From: Hoplostethus atlanticus
Taxonomy: Eukaryota > Chordata > Actinopteri > Trachichthyiformes > Trachichthyidae
NCBI GenBank assembly: GCA_034670405.1
Contig: JAXDDX010000043.1
Span: 1-64,000, forward strand
DNA: 64,000 nt
Direction of reading: 5' to 3'
In this document: piece by piece, positions 1 to 10,085 of the stretch
Position numbering within the stretch: position 1 is the stretch's first letter
Layout: every line of letters starts with the position of its first letter
The notes under the pieces: model-generated
The model's database searches: none
Told to the model about the DNA's origin: nothing
Seen by the model: only the letters and a program-made list of their open reading frames with translations
Translations under genes and position numbers: made by a program

Positions 1-431
1 GTTAGAGTATGGCTGGATTCTCTCAACTGTGCTCTCCAGGTCAGCACTCCAGCCTTCCGGCCCAATCCTATTCCACCCCCTAAGCCCTCACCCTATCCAC
101 TCCGCCTCCGTTTGCGCATTCATGTGGAGGGTTCACCACACTGAGGGCCATAACAAAGCAATTAGCAGGGAGTGGGAGTGGCTATAAAACCCTCCATCAG
201 TGAGTGTACATCACTGCAGACTTATCACACGACACTCTATGGAAGAGCACCAAAAATATCAGGATGTAGGAAACCACATACAAATTTAAGTTCCGTCTTG
301 ATAATTTTTATTGATTATTACCGAAATCGGGGGAAATACGTTTAAATATGTGGTCAAAACATGAAAATACATATATAATTGTATACAATTATACATACAC
401 GCATCGATTTAAAAACAAAACACACTTCATT
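1..431. other. Unique-looking flank with a possible TATA-type promoter
   Basis: No coding frame longer than about 60 codons is convincing here. A TATAAAA at 183-189 sits in a GC-richer context and is followed about 30 bases later by ordinary transcribed-looking sequence, so it could be a core promoter, either of a host gene or of an old LTR. No exon can be linked to it, and the Rex1-like LINE begins at about 432. This is only a motif match. Confidence 0.2.
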
Positions 432-696
432 TTAATGATTCAAGATTCAAGAAGTTTAATTGTCACATACACACACGAGGTGTGTAGTGAAATGCAAAGT
501 GGCAATGCTCAGCAGAAATGTGCAAAATAACAGGTTCACACTATTTACAATAACCAGCACAATATTTACAATGTCACAGTTTTTTAAGAGCTCTATATAA
601 AAAACAACACAATATTTACAATAAGAGCACTTATATATAAAAAAAATATAGTAAAAAAAGGGAAAATTGTATGTATAATATAATATAAATTATAAA

Positions 697-2475
697 TTAT
701 GTGTAGTCTTTACCTAAGTGTGTGTGTGTGCATAAGAGGGGCAGTGTGTGTGTCTTGGTGGGGGCCCTGGTGAGGTCAGAGTTCACAGTCCTGATGGCCT
801 GAGGAAAGAAACTCCGTCTCAGTCTCTCTGTTTTGGCAGCGTGACTGCGGAGGCGCTTGCCTGACCGCAGCAGCTGAAACAGTCCGTTGTTGGGGTGGTG
901 AGGATCCTTCATGATCCTGCAGGCTCTGGTTCTGCACCTCCTGGTGTACAAGTCCTGCAGGGTGGGGAGTGTAGTTCCAATAGTGCGCTCAGCCGAACGC
1001 ACTACTCTCTGCAGAGCCTTCCTGTCCTGAGCGGAGCTGCTGCCAAACCAGGCAGTGATGCTTCCTGTCAGGATGCTCTCCACAGCTCCAGAATAGAAGG
1101 ACTGAAGGATCCTCCGGGAGACTTTAAATTTCCTCAGCTGCCTGAGGTGGTAAAGGCGCTGCCTCGCCTTCCTCACCAGAGTGTCTGTGTGTGAGGACCA
1201 TGTCAGATCATCAGTGATGTGGACTCCCAGGTATTTATACCTGTTCACCCTCTCCACAGTAGTCCCATTAATCCCCAATGGTGAGTACGTCCTCTGTTGT
1301 TGTGTCCTCCTAAAGTCCACAATCAGCTCCTTAGTTTTGGTGACATTCAGGAGGAGGCTGTTGTCCTGGCACCAGAGTGACAGATCAGCAACTTCCTCCA
1401 GGTAGGCCTTCTCGTCGTTGTTGGAGATCAGGCCCACCACCACTGTGTCATCCGCAAACTTAATGATGGTGTTGGAGCTGAACCTGGCCACACAGTCATG
1501 TGTGTACAGGGAGTACAGTAGGGGGCTGAGGACGCAACCCTGGGGGGATCCTGTGTTCAGGGTGAGGGGGTTGGAGGTGTGTCTACCCACCCTGACCACC
1601 TGGGGCCTGGCGGTCAGGAAGTCCAGGATCCAGGCACACAGGGGGGTGTTCAGTCCCAGCTCCATCAACTTGCCAGCCAGTCTGGTGGGGACTATGGTAT
1701 TGAAAGCTGAACTATAGTCAATGAACAGCAGTCTCACATAGCCCCCCTTCCGGCTGTCCAGATGAGAGAGTGTGGTGTGCAGTACCTGGGAGACAGCATC
1801 ATCCGTGGATCTGTTGGGACGATAAGCAAACTGCAGCGGGTCCATGGAGCAAGGGAGGAAGGCGCAGATGTAGTCCTTTATCAGCCTCTCGAAGCATTTC
1901 ATGACCACCGAGGTGAGGGCCACCGGTCGGTAGTCATTCAAGCATGCTGGAGAAGCATTCTTGGGCACAGGGACAATAGTGGATCTCTTGAAGCAGGCGG
2001 GGACCACAGACTCAGCCAGGGAGATGTTGAATATAGTGGTGAACACTGGAGCTAGCTGATTAGCACAGGTCTTCAGTACTCGCCCAGATATGCCATCCGG
2101 ACCAGCAGCTTTCCTGGTGTTCACCCTCGTCAGAGCCCTCCTCACACTGTGCTCGGTCACAGAGAGTGTGTGTTCATCCCCAGCGGTAGAACTCACTCCG
2201 GCTGCGCTAACGGTGATGTTGTTAGCCGGCGAGCTAGCGCTGTTGTTGCTAGCCTCAAACCGTGCATAGAATGAGTTCAGGTCCTCCGCTAGGGATGCGT
2301 CGGCACTCACAATTGCGGGGGGTCTGCCCTGGTAGTCCGTTATAGTCCGTAGCCCCTGCCATAGGCGTCTGGTGTCGCGCTGCTCCATCTGCGACTCCAC
2401 TCTGTCCCTATACCTCCTCTTGGCCTCCTTCACCGCCCTTCTTAGTCCATAGGACGCTGCCTTGTGCTCGTCCAT
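697..2475 (-). CDS. LINE reverse transcriptase (Rex1/Babar-like)
   Basis: This 592-codon open frame is the polymerase part of the element's ORF2, which copies the element RNA at the nicked target. Visible motifs are RKAAGPDG at residues 121-128, the [10 protein letters not shown] palm motif at 251-260 with the first catalytic Asp, [12 protein letters not shown] at 310-321, and the catalytic FADD box at 340-343. The C-terminal part has the [11 protein letters not shown] block and a region with paired Cys and Arg (TRRCRTRAC) typical of CR1-group elements. The listed Met start is not the natural start: the frame continues from the endonuclease upstream across the frame break near 2517. All catalytic residues look intact. 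Confidence 0.88.
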   Translation of the reverse strand: MDEHKAASYGLRRAVKEAKRRYRDRVESQMEQRDTRRLWQGLRTITDYQGRPPAIVSADASLAEDLNSFYARFEASNNSASSPANNITVSAAGVSSTAGDEHTLSVTEHSVRRALTRVNTRKAAGPDGISGRVLKTCANQLAPVFTTIFNISLAESVVPACFKRSTIVPVPKNASPACLNDYRPVALTSVVMKCFERLIKDYICAFLPCSMDPLQFAYRPNRSTDDAVSQVLHTTLSHLDSRKGGYVRLLFIDYSSAFNTIVPTRLAGKLMELGLNTPLCAWILDFLTARPQVVRVGRHTSNPLTLNTGSPQGCVLSPLLYSLYTHDCVARFSSNTIIKFADDTVVVGLISNNDEKAYLEEVADLSLWCQDNSLLLNVTKTKELIVDFRRTQQQRTYSPLGINGTTVERVNRYKYLGVHITDDLTWSSHTDTLVRKARQRLYHLRQLRKFKVSRRILQSFYSGAVESILTGSITAWFGSSSAQDRKALQRVVRSAERTIGTTLPTLQDLYTRRCRTRACRIMKDPHHPNNGLFQLLRSGKRLRSHAAKTERLRRSFFPQAIRTVNSDLTRAPTKTHTLPLLCTHTHLGKDYT

Positions 2476-2497
2476 GTTGCCGGATACAAGACCGGAG

Positions 2498-3772
2498 TTA
2501 TAGGCAGCAGTGCGGGACGTTCAAAGCGTCGCGGATGGATTTATCAACCCACGGTTTTTGGTTAGGAAAGGACCTAACTTTCACCGTGGGGATGATGGTG
2601 TCCACTAGCGTTGCTATGAAGCTCGTTACTACTTCCGTAAACTCGCTGACGTCCCTGGAACTGGATTGGAACATGTCCCAGTCGACGTCACGCAGAGCGT
2701 CCTGTAGCTCAGCCTCTGATTGGTCAGACCACCGCTTTACGTCCCTCGTCACTACCGCTTCCCGTGCTATCCTTTGTTTATACTCCGGTAGCAGGAAAAT
2801 GGCGGCATGGTCTGATTTGCCGAACGGAGGGAGAGAGACAGCCTTGTAGCCTCTCTTGAACGGCGTATAGCAGTGGTCCAACGTTCTTTCCCCTCGGGTA
2901 GCACACGTAATGTGCTGGTGAAAGTTCGGCATGACTTTTTTTAGGTTCGCCCTATTAAAGTCCCCAGCCACCACCATAGCCGCGTCGGGATGCTTGTTCT
3001 GATGCCGACATAACACATCATGTAGGTCCGATAGTGCTACGTCGGTGTCCGCTTGTGGTGGTATGTAGACGGCTGTGGTGATGACCGAGCTGAACTCCCG
3101 GGGAAGGTAGAATGGACGGCATGAGATAGTCAGATGTTCCAGGTTCGACGAGCAGGAACGAGAAAGAGTCTTAATGTCCTTGGGGTTGCACCACTTGTTG
3201 TTGGTCATGAAGCAAACCCCTCCACCCTTAGATTTGCCAGACTCTTCCGTTCTATCCGCACGGAAAACAGAGAAGGACTCGGTTGGGCATATGACTCGAT
3301 CCGGCACCAGCGGGGTCAGCCATGTTTCCGTCAGACAAAAGACGTTACAATCCCTCATGTCCCGTTGGAATCTAATCCTCGCCCTAACATCATCTAACTT
3401 ATTATCCAGAGACTGGACGTTAGCAAGAAGGATGCTGGGCAGAGGTGGACGGTGGGCTTGAACTCTCAGTCTGTTCCGAATTCCGCTCCGTTTTCCCCGA
3501 TGTTTCCTCCTTCGTCTCCCCGTAGGTGAGTCTCCACTGTTGTTGTTGTGGCTCGCTCGTACTATCTCTGCCGGCCACGCTGGGTCGATGGGAAAAGTGG
3601 ACAAAAACCTTTGTTTTGCGCAAAAGTTTATGTCCAAAAGTGTGCTACGTTCGTATGATGTTAGTGCCGATGTGTTTGAGCAAAAAAAGATATTAAAAAC
3701 AAACACAAAAACTAAAAAAACGCACAATCTCCGCGGAGCTACCACGACGGCGTCTAGACACGGCCGCGCCAT
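2498..3772 (-). CDS. LINE apurinic/apyrimidinic-like endonuclease region (Rex1/Babar-like)
   Basis: This frame encodes the target-nicking endonuclease that precedes the reverse transcriptase. Recognisable blocks, in order, are [13 protein letters not shown], the catalytic LTETWL, a G-G-G-V-C-F block, [19 protein letters not shown] (catalytic Asp and Asn) and [12 protein letters not shown] with the conserved Ser-Asp-His. The last stretch ([24 protein letters not shown]) is the linker toward the polymerase. The frame ends early because one extra base near 2517 shifts it out of register with the downstream polymerase. The first 60 or so codons are probably 5' untranslated sequence read open by chance. 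Confidence 0.85.
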   Translation of the reverse strand: MARPCLDAVVVAPRRLCVFLVFVFVFNIFFCSNTSALTSYERSTLLDINFCAKQRFLSTFPIDPAWPAEIVRASHNNNSGDSPTGRRRRKHRGKRSGIRNRLRVQAHRPPLPSILLANVQSLDNKLDDVRARIRFQRDMRDCNVFCLTETWLTPLVPDRVICPTESFSVFRADRTEESGKSKGGGVCFMTNNKWCNPKDIKTLSRSCSSNLEHLTISCRPFYLPREFSSVITTAVYIPPQADTDVALSDLHDVLCRHQNKHPDAAMVVAGDFNRANLKKVMPNFHQHITCATRGERTLDHCYTPFKRGYKAVSLPPFGKSDHAAIFLLPEYKQRIAREAVVTRDVKRWSDQSEAELQDALRDVDWDMFQSSSRDVSEFTEVVTSFIATLVDTIIPTVKVRSFPNQKPWVDKSIRDALNVPHCCL

Positions 3773-3780
3773 CGTTCAGG

Positions 3781-4130
3781 GCATTTGCTCATTGTTTTGT
3801 GGATGTCTTACATTTACAGGGATGGTTGAAAAAACCAAGCAACTCATGAGATGATGATGAACTCCAGATGAGAGTACAACATGAATATGTAGAACATAAC
3901 TGAGCCAATTGGTGAGAAAGGGAATTGGGGGGAATGTAGTAGAATGTAGTAGTCCCTGCCACACATAGTACATTTTAGAAATGTTACCATGGTATTTGTA
4001 CCATAGAGGTAATGGTGCATGTGCCATTGTACATCGTACCATGGCATTTTTGAACAGTACCAATGTATTGGTCACAGTACCAAGGTACTGTTGAAGGTAC
4101 CATGGTACCATGGTTTTTTAAGGGATACAG
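3781..4130. repeat. Palindromic TACCATGG-rich repeat
   Basis: From about 3987 to 4112 the sequence repeatedly alternates GTACCATGG, GGTACCATGG and AGTACCAAGG, so both strands read alike over short spans. Several overlapping ORFs on the minus strand are by-products of this low-complexity pattern. Similar GGTACC-rich sequence reappears at 6711-6750. It is probably a degenerate palindromic repeat or small DNA element. No transposase or clear terminal repeat is visible. Confidence 0.5.
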
Positions 4131-4900
4131 CAAAGGTTGAGCTAATAACCTGTGTAAGAAGTGTGAAAGGGGTTTAGCTCTTTGTGTTGTCAAAGGCATC
4201 CACTCTTGTTAGGGTAATGTAATTCTGTTTATTACAAACAGTATTACAAACATTGTCAATGACATAATCAGAGCATGGGAGCGCTGGTAGGGGAGGCTCT
4301 CTCCGCCGGGTGCGGAGGGATCCCCACGGGCTCCGAGGGGAGGGGGGTGAGGCTGATTCGCTGTAGCTGTCGGTGCAGGTGGTGCGGGGCAAAGCTTTCT
4401 TCTCTGGCTCTTTAAGGGCAGTGAGGCTCAGCCAGAGATGGTGGTGCTGTAGAGTGGAGGACGATGGCCCGCCAGCCAGGGCCATCGCATGGGTGCGGTG
4501 CAGAATGAGGTGCTATGGCCACCTCCTCCATTTCGGCAAGGAAGATTTCCCCACTGCCATAGCCGAAAAGGAGCTGCTAAAGAGAGCTATATTATTAGCT
4601 GCTGCAGCAGACTGGGTGGCGCATGCAGAGCTTCTGTCTGCCAGCCAGCCAGCTTCTGTTTGCTTTGCAGACAGGACCGGTTTCTTGTCTGCCATGCAGT
4701 TTTCCTGCGGGAGGAGGAGAGCAGCCAAACTAGGCTTGAGTCGGGGGACTGCGCCGTGCTATGCCTCCCACTTTTCTTTCAGCGAGCTGAAGAAAAGTGA
4801 GCTGAAAAAAAGTGGGAGAGCAATGGGCGCAGAGGCTCAATAGCAAAAGCCGTTAGAAGGAGAAGCCTAAGTGAAATAGAACTGTATGCCATTTCGGGCT
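4131..4900. other. Unrecognised GC-rich segment with several short overlapping ORFs
   Basis: Between 4270 and 4840 the base composition rises clearly above the surroundings and open frames exist on both strands, the longest being 156 codons (4373-4843, +). None shows a domain I recognise. The overlap of frames in several phases suggests GC-driven openness, not selection. It directly precedes the gag region of a gypsy remnant, so it may be LTR or leader sequence of that element. I cannot assign it. Confidence 0.3.
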
Positions 4901-4959
4901 AGTAGTGTATTTAGTTATCTCCGGTGGCTCCCCTAGGTAGGGCTTCTCCAGTTCCTTCC

Positions 4960-6710
4960 ACTGACACATTTGATGTAAACGAGCATATTGCATTGGTTCC
5001 CACTTTCCGGGAGATGGAAGTAGATTCATATTTTCATATCCTTTGAGTGCATAACAGCTCCTTTGAGCGTATCGCAGTTCCCTGAAGTGGCCCAAATATG
5101 TGTGGACTCTGCAAATTGGTTGGCAAAGCTCAGGAGGTCTGTTCATCACTTTCCCTAAAGGAAAGCTTGAACTATGACAAACTATGTCAAAGCGGCTATC
5201 CTACATACTGTATATACAAGTTGGTTCCAGAGGCTTATAGGCAGAGATTCAGGAGTCACAAAAAGACCCAGCCTCCAACCTTTTGTAGAGTTTGCCCTTG
5301 AAAAAGCGATATTGTTTGATAAATGGTGCACAACAAGTATGGTAGATGACTACAATTCTTTTTGTGAGCTAATTTTGTTGGAGCAGTTTAAAAATTGTTT
5401 GCCAGAACGTATTGTGGTGTATCTGAATGAGCAGAAGGTAACCTTGTGATCACAAGTGGCTGTTCTCGCAGATGAGTTTGTCCTAACCCATAAGAATGTG
5501 TTTCTGTCCTCTCGCTCAGACAAGTCATCAGTGCCTTGACCAGTGAAGTCAGACCTTCATTACACTCAGTTGGAGAGACCTACCTGAGTATCTTCTCAAC
5601 TGAGGGAGGACTGTGAGTGTCATAAGAGAGGCCACGTTATTGCTAATTCTTTGTCAAGTATCAGTCATCACCTAGTTCTCCTCAACCTAAAGGCATGGGT
5701 TCGTGTCCCCGTTTCCAGATGTGAATTGTCACAAAGTTACAGTTAAGTGTTTTGTTTCATTAACTGGAGATCCTAAAGATCAATGATCAGTTAGGACTTC
5801 ATGATCCTTGCTGATGTTCTGCTGGTGTCTGAGAAGTCCCATGCCATTCAAATGTCATCGTCCAGCAGATCAAAATGGGTTTTGTGCCAGCACCCTTGCA
5901 CTGGATTTATGTACAGTCTGACCTCCGTAGTAGTTGTCCGTCCTGCTCTACATATGAAGGGGATGGATTTCATCATGTGTAATGACAATTCCTGAAGTAA
6001 AGTGCTGCCCATTCCAGAGGTGGTAGATAGCCCAGTGGACCCTGTGTCTGACAGTGTAGGAGAAAGTCATCCTGACATTTTCACAGTTTGTGCCCTTCGG
6101 CATTGACCTCTCTGACTCATTTCTTGTTACAGAGCAACCAGATGAGGATGTTGTCAGTCCAAAAGACCAGTCCCATACTGTTAGGGTACAAGTCCTGAGG
6201 CTATACCTTTACCCGTCACCTGTGAAGAGTTCATTGCTGCACAACAGGGCGATATGACCCTAACTGCCTGTCTTCTGTCGTTGGCCCAGAAGCGACGAAT
6301 AAACAGAAAATGGCCTACTTCATTGATGATGGAATGTTGATACGTAGATGGACTGCACATGCTGCAGAGGGGATGGACTGGAGTATTTGTTATCAGGTTG
6401 TTATTCCCTCACTGTACCGTCAACATGTGCTGTGCTTAGCCCAGGTCAGGTAATTTAGGTGTAACAAAGACCTGTGATTGAGTCCTGAGACATTTCTTCT
6501 GGCCTGGACTGAAGTCTGATGTGGCTTGTTACTGCTGTACAACGGTCAAATTACTGGAAAACCGAACCAGGCAATCCCTCTGGCTCCTCTATGTCCTATA
6601 CCTGTTATGAGTGAACCATTTGAAAATGTCATCGTTGATTGTGTTGGCTCCTTACTCAAGACTAAGTCAATGAATCAATTCTTGTTAACCATTATGTGTG
6701 CTGCTACCAG
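4960..6710 (+). mobile_element. Degenerate Ty3/gypsy remnant with SCAN-like gag and integrase zinc-finger region
   Basis: From about 4960 a broken gag is readable in pieces, including a SCAN-like segment at 5098-5449 (ELVPEAYRQRF-type and LLEQFKNCLPERI-type blocks). A protease-like region follows but is full of stops. From about 6200 the frame resembles the N-terminal zinc-binding and early core part of integrase (QITGKPNQAIPLAPL and FENVIVDCVGSL blocks at 6540-6650). Reverse transcriptase is missing, so a large internal deletion has occurred. The element stops abruptly at 6711, where a GGTACC-rich repeat begins. The family's usual order and the SCAN-like gag are known for fish gypsy elements; the placement is by eye. 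Confidence 0.7.
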
Positions 6711-6800
6711 GTACCAGGTACCAAATACCAAATACCAAAACGATACCTGGGATTCGATACCAATGCCAAAACTATGCTTTTTTCAATACCTTACTTTTAC
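6711..6800. repeat. GGTACC/ATACCAAA-type repeat abutting the gypsy remnant
   Basis: A short run of GGTACC, AAATACC and GATACC motifs interrupts the integrase reading frame at 6711. It resembles the palindromic repeat at 3987-4112 in style. It is probably the end of another inserted element whose body is the A+T-rich sequence that follows. No coding content is seen. Confidence 0.4.
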
Positions 6801-7444
6801 ATAAGCAAAGGAATTTAAGAAAATAAGCCAAAACTTCTCAAATGCATCAGTGTTTCAAACAGCATTACATTACATTACAAAACAAATACAGTATAAAATG
6901 TACAAAACCTTATTTTTGAAACCAGGAAACATATATTTAACATATTTATAACGTATATATATACTACCTGTGGAAGAATTTATAGCATCCTATGATCTGA
7001 GTCTCTTTTTAGCCTTAGCTTGTTTCCTGTATCCCAGTGTACCCTTAGTTTCTAATTAGTGCGGCCTAAAGGAACTGTTTGAATGCCTTGTGTGACTTAG
7101 GCCATGTGTGATCATGTGTATAGGTTTTATTGCCTCATGTATGTCCTGTATGAATATGTGGATTGTGTTTTAGACCCATCTCATGTCCTTCTCTTTGCTT
7201 CCATAGAAGCCCTTTCACACAACGCACATTGTTCAGACTAAACTATTAGAATAATGTTGCAGATGTTTAGAAACTGCCCCCCTTGTTTTTCTTAGCTTTA
7301 TAATCTCTGCTCAGAGGTCTCTCTGGGATCTGCATATCACACCTTCTGTGTATATCTCTCCTGAGCGCTTAGCATTTTGTGTTAATAAATATACTCAAGT
7401 AATTCATGACTCGAAGACTTTTTGTCAATACCTGAATTTATTCA
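6801..7444. other. A+T-rich sequence without recognisable genes
   Basis: This interval has many stops in all frames, no long ORF and no clear terminal repeats. The only structure is a weak run of TATAT around 6955-6970. It may be the body of the element that starts at 6711 or ordinary intergenic or intronic DNA. Confidence 0.4.
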
Positions 7445-8040
7445 ACACTACCGGTCAAAATATTCTTTTTAGAACACCCCCATTTTTCCAGTTTTTATTT
7501 AAATTTACGCAGTTTAATGTCTCAATGTACTGTGAAATTAAAGCATAGAACGGTGGTGCTTCATGGCCCAGGCAAGCCTCTTTTTCTTATTTTGCCATCT
7601 TAGCAATGGCTTTCTTACTACCAATCGACCTGTCAAACCTGCAGCTCTAAGTCTTCTCTCCACAGTTGAAAGGTCCAGACTTGCTTACTTCGACTAGTGT
7701 TAACCTGTGCTTGAAGCTGTTGTCCTGTGAGCCGCCTATCACGCAAGCTGTTGACTCTCAGAAACTTATCTTCTGATTCTGTTGTGTTGTTCTGTTGTCT
7801 TTGGGTCTGCCAGACCTGTTCCTGTCAGAGTTTCCTCCAGTTTAAAAGTCCCTTTTGATGGTGTAGGAAACTGTACTGAAACTCTGAAATTTACATTATT
7901 TTTCAGTTTTTGCTGACCTAAACTTTTTTTGTAACCTCTAGCAGTTTACCATTGTACCATTTCAGGTTATTCACTGGACTTGAATTGCTTAAATTTCAAT
8001 AAAAACTAGAAAAATGGGGGTGGTCTAAAACCGGTAGTGT
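7445..8040 (-). mobile_element. Internally deleted Tc1-like DNA transposon
   Basis: The two ends are inverted copies: CACTACCGGTCAAAA near 7446 and TTTTAGACC..ACCGGTAGTG-type sequence ending at 8040, each followed inward by an AACACCCCCATTTTT block. This is the terminal pattern of fish Tc1 elements with CACTACCGGTC ends. A TA flanks the right end (8040-8041); the left copy reads AA. Inside, on the minus strand around 7540-7660, a piece resembling Tc1 transposase is readable (RWQNKKKRLAWAMKHH), but most of the gene is gone, leaving about 0.6 kb. It lies just upstream of the desmoglein exon at 8113. Confidence 0.75.
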
Positions 8041-8112
8041 AGGTTAATGCTATTGAATGTACGATTACTGCTGACATTCAGGTCTAACATTTTGATCCCT
8101 GGCCCTTCACAG

Positions 8113-8330
8113 GAGGTGCCGGTACTGAATATGGCAGCACAGGTGGATGGGAAGATGGAGAAGATGGGCATGATGGGTCCAAACACCTTACTAATGGCAC
8201 CCTTGGTAGCTGGGGGAACATGGAGGATGGGCCAGGGCAGCGGCTTCTACTCTGAGTTTGATGGCAGAGAGGCAGGAGGAGTGTTTAATGGCATTTCCCT
8301 GCCAGACCCCTGGAACAGCGCTATGCCCAG
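8113..8330 (+). CDS. dsg2-like: Desmoglein-like cytoplasmic exon (unit 0, orphan exon)
   Basis: A polypyrimidine tract and CACAG at 8108-8112 precede an open 218-base exon that ends in CCCAG|GTGAGG at 8330/8331. The reading starts in phase 0 with EVPVLN and ends in phase 2 after WNSAMP. It contains FDGREAGG and GISLPDPW blocks that resemble the intracellular region of fish desmogleins just after the membrane-proximal catenin-binding part. It would naturally follow an exon ending in phase 0, such as the one at 35516-35646, but it lies 27 kb upstream of that exon. It is therefore best read as belonging to an upstream desmoglein unit, or as displaced. Splice sites and phase are intact. No other exon of that unit is visible in the window. 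Confidence 0.6.
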
Positions 8331-8514
8331 GTGAGGAAAAAGCTGACCATTCCACCCTTAGGCATGTCTTTTCCTAAACCCATACTAAAATCTAAATTTG
8401 ACTTGTCTTATAACTGGGACAAGACAGCTTGATCAGGACATGAAGTGTGAAGGAATAATTTCATTATGATGATTGTCTTTTGTCTCCCCAATACATAATG
8501 ATTGCAAGTGTGAA

Positions 8515-9180
8515 TGTAGAAATGTGGCGGCTCGCCACAGTACCGGGGTCCGTGACAGACAGAGACATAGGCAGGAGGCAGAGTTAACTGGCCAGCAGGC
8601 CGTTTTATTGTCAACCAGCAATAAACCCGGCTCGGCGTTGCGTGCGCCGAGGAAGACGGCACTCTACACTGCCGTCTTCCTCGGCGCACGCACCTCCTCC
8701 TCTCCCGGCAGGCCAGCCGCGGTGCACCAAGGCTGCCCCAGTCAGCCAGGCTTCCAGGGGCGTCCCACCCCAATCCTGACTGGGCAGCCCTTCCAGCGAC
8801 AGGTCGTCGCTGCCTTCGACGCCCGCTCTCCCACTCAGTCATTTCCGCCGCTCGTGCCCTCGCCTCTGTCTTGGCAACCCCGCTGCGGACCTCGCTTGGA
8901 CGCGGCTGCTGCTGGCTCGTCTCTCCGCTCCCAGTCGACTCACGATCTCCTGTTGACTTTCAGTCATTCTGCCAGCCTCTCACACTGGCACTCTCACCCA
9001 GTCACACATCCACACGCAGGTTAAAAAGAGCCCGGCTGCAATCAGCCTTAATTGTCCGCAGCCGGTACCGGATCCAGGGTAGAATCAGCCCACCGACTCA
9101 ACTCTCCCCTGGATCCACGCTAAGTCTCAGAGTGTGCTGGAGGTCAAGGGGCAGAAAACGAGCGCTGTCTAATTGAAAAT
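8515..9180 (-). mobile_element. Probable solo LTR, diverged relative of the Gmr1-type LTR
   Basis: The segment begins with a TACCGGGGTCCGTGACAGAC block at about 8542 and has a GTTTTATTG run shortly after. Both features recur in the LTRs at 9305 and 13248 (TACCGGGTTCGTGACAGAC, then GTTTATTAG), so it looks like a diverged LTR in minus orientation. It is GC rich and gene-free, and a TTAAAA around 9023 could be its promoter box. ORFs on both strands (for example 8473-9024) have no recognisable domain. The exact ends are not resolved. Confidence 0.5.
8639..8692. repeat. Long perfect hairpin (23-bp arms, 8-bp loop)
   Basis: The arm 8639-8661 is the exact reverse complement of 8670-8692, leaving the 8-base loop 8662-8669. 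The arms are very GC rich (CGCCGAGGAAGACGGC). On either strand the transcript could form a very stable stem-loop. It lies inside the LTR-like segment, about 80 bases after the GTTTTATT run. Confidence 0.85.
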
Positions 9181-9304
9181 TAGGGCCAGACTCAAACTCA
9201 GCTTACTGGATACGGGGAGTGTTATAGAGTGAACCAGAGTGAACCAGACCCGGTTACAATGCTCATTTGCTGTTTAGAGCAGTTTGAAACTATGTTAGAA
9301 AAAC

Positions 9305-9510
9305 TTGTATAGCCAACTCACTACTATACCGGGTTCGTGACAGACAAATCAGGCGAGACAGAGTGTTCAGGTTGGGCGACACGCCGGGTTTATTAGCCCT
9401 AAATAATAATGTGTACACACATTTAAATGTAGCTCGCTCCGTCCTGTGTGTCTCTCCTCCTGGAGACATGCTCTCTCTCTCCGTGTCCCCTGTTCACTGC
9501 AAAACATATA

Positions 9511-9546
<36 letters not shown>

Positions 9547-9622
9547 AGTCCACTCAGACCTGATCTGCTGCAGCTGGTACCGGGGCAGGGCGAACCCGCC
9601 CGACACCCCCCTGTCTGCCACA
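9305..9622 (-). repeat. 3' LTR of the Gmr1-type element
   Basis: This LTR (minus orientation) reads inward from TGTGGCAGAC at 9622. It shares with the 13248-14025 copy the GACAGAGTGTTCAGGTTGGG block, the GCCCTAAATAATAATGTGT block and the GTTAGTCCACTCAGACCTGAT block. It contains a (CA)n microsatellite at about 9513-9542 that is much shorter in the other LTR. A poly(A)-signal-like TTTATTAG lies at about 9389. Confidence 0.8.
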
Positions 9623-9689
9623 CACCCCCACGGCCCGACTCAGGCCGGGGAGCCGCCTGGCCGACAACCCACCCCCGCCCGCCCCCTTG

Positions 9690-10051
9690 AGAGCGGGAGA
9701 GAAAGTCGGCCACCACCATCTGCGCCCCCGGCCTATGGATCACCTTGAACTCAAACAGCTGGATGCCAGGTACCAACAGTGATCTGCACATTGGTATCCT
9801 TCATGCGGTGGAGCCACTGCAGCGGGGCATGGTCCGAGCAAAGAGTGAAAGGGCGCCCCAGGAGGTAGTAGCGGAGGGTGCTGACCGCCCACTTGATGGC
9901 CAGACACTCCTTCTCCTTCTCCACAGTTCCGACTGATGTACAGCACCAGGCGGTCAACCCCCTCCACCTGCTGGGAAAAAACGGCCCCCAGCCCTCTGCC
10001 CGATGCATCAGTCTGGACACAAAAGGGGAGAGAGAAGTCAAGCATATGCAA
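9690..10051 (-). pseudogene. RNase H region of the Gmr1-type element
   Basis: The minus strand shows a [15 protein letters not shown] block with the first catalytic Asp, then LYISR, then [21 protein letters not shown] and [13 protein letters not shown] blocks, in order, for the RNase H fold. The readable pieces lie in two overlapping frames, so at least one frame shift splits it. The stretch continues to about 9690 with a VIHRPGAQMVVADFLSR block. It is the last coding domain before the 3' LTR, as expected if integrase sits upstream. Confidence 0.75.
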
Positions 10052-10085
10052 AACAGATTACCCACAGAGGGCTAATTTCACTCTA

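Larger units (their letters stand above)
432..3780 (-). mobile_element. Near full-length Rex1/Babar-like (CR1 group) non-LTR retrotransposon
   Basis: The minus strand carries an apurinic endonuclease region (3772-2498) followed by a reverse transcriptase region (2475-697), the order of CR1-type LINEs. At the 3' end (432-450 on the + strand) is a short directly repeated ATTCAAG-type tail instead of poly(A), as in fish Rex1/Babar elements. The untranslated 3' region at 450-700 is A+T rich. About 3.35 kb is present. One frame break near 2517 separates endonuclease from reverse transcriptase, so the copy is probably inactive, although almost everything else is open. A second, deleted copy of the same family lies at 14233-15300. 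The family name rests on recalled motifs, not on a search. Confidence 0.85.

Noticed and set aside
1..240. First exon of a desmoglein unit after the TATAAAA box
   Set aside because: The ATG at 239 opens only a dozen codons with no signal-peptide character and no donor site.
8408..9176. ORFs of 100-183 codons on both strands
   Set aside because: They overlap in several phases in GC-rich LTR-like sequence and show no domain or splice context.
9513..9542. Possible regulatory Z-DNA from the (CA)n run
   Set aside because: It is a plain microsatellite in an LTR; nothing else supports a function.
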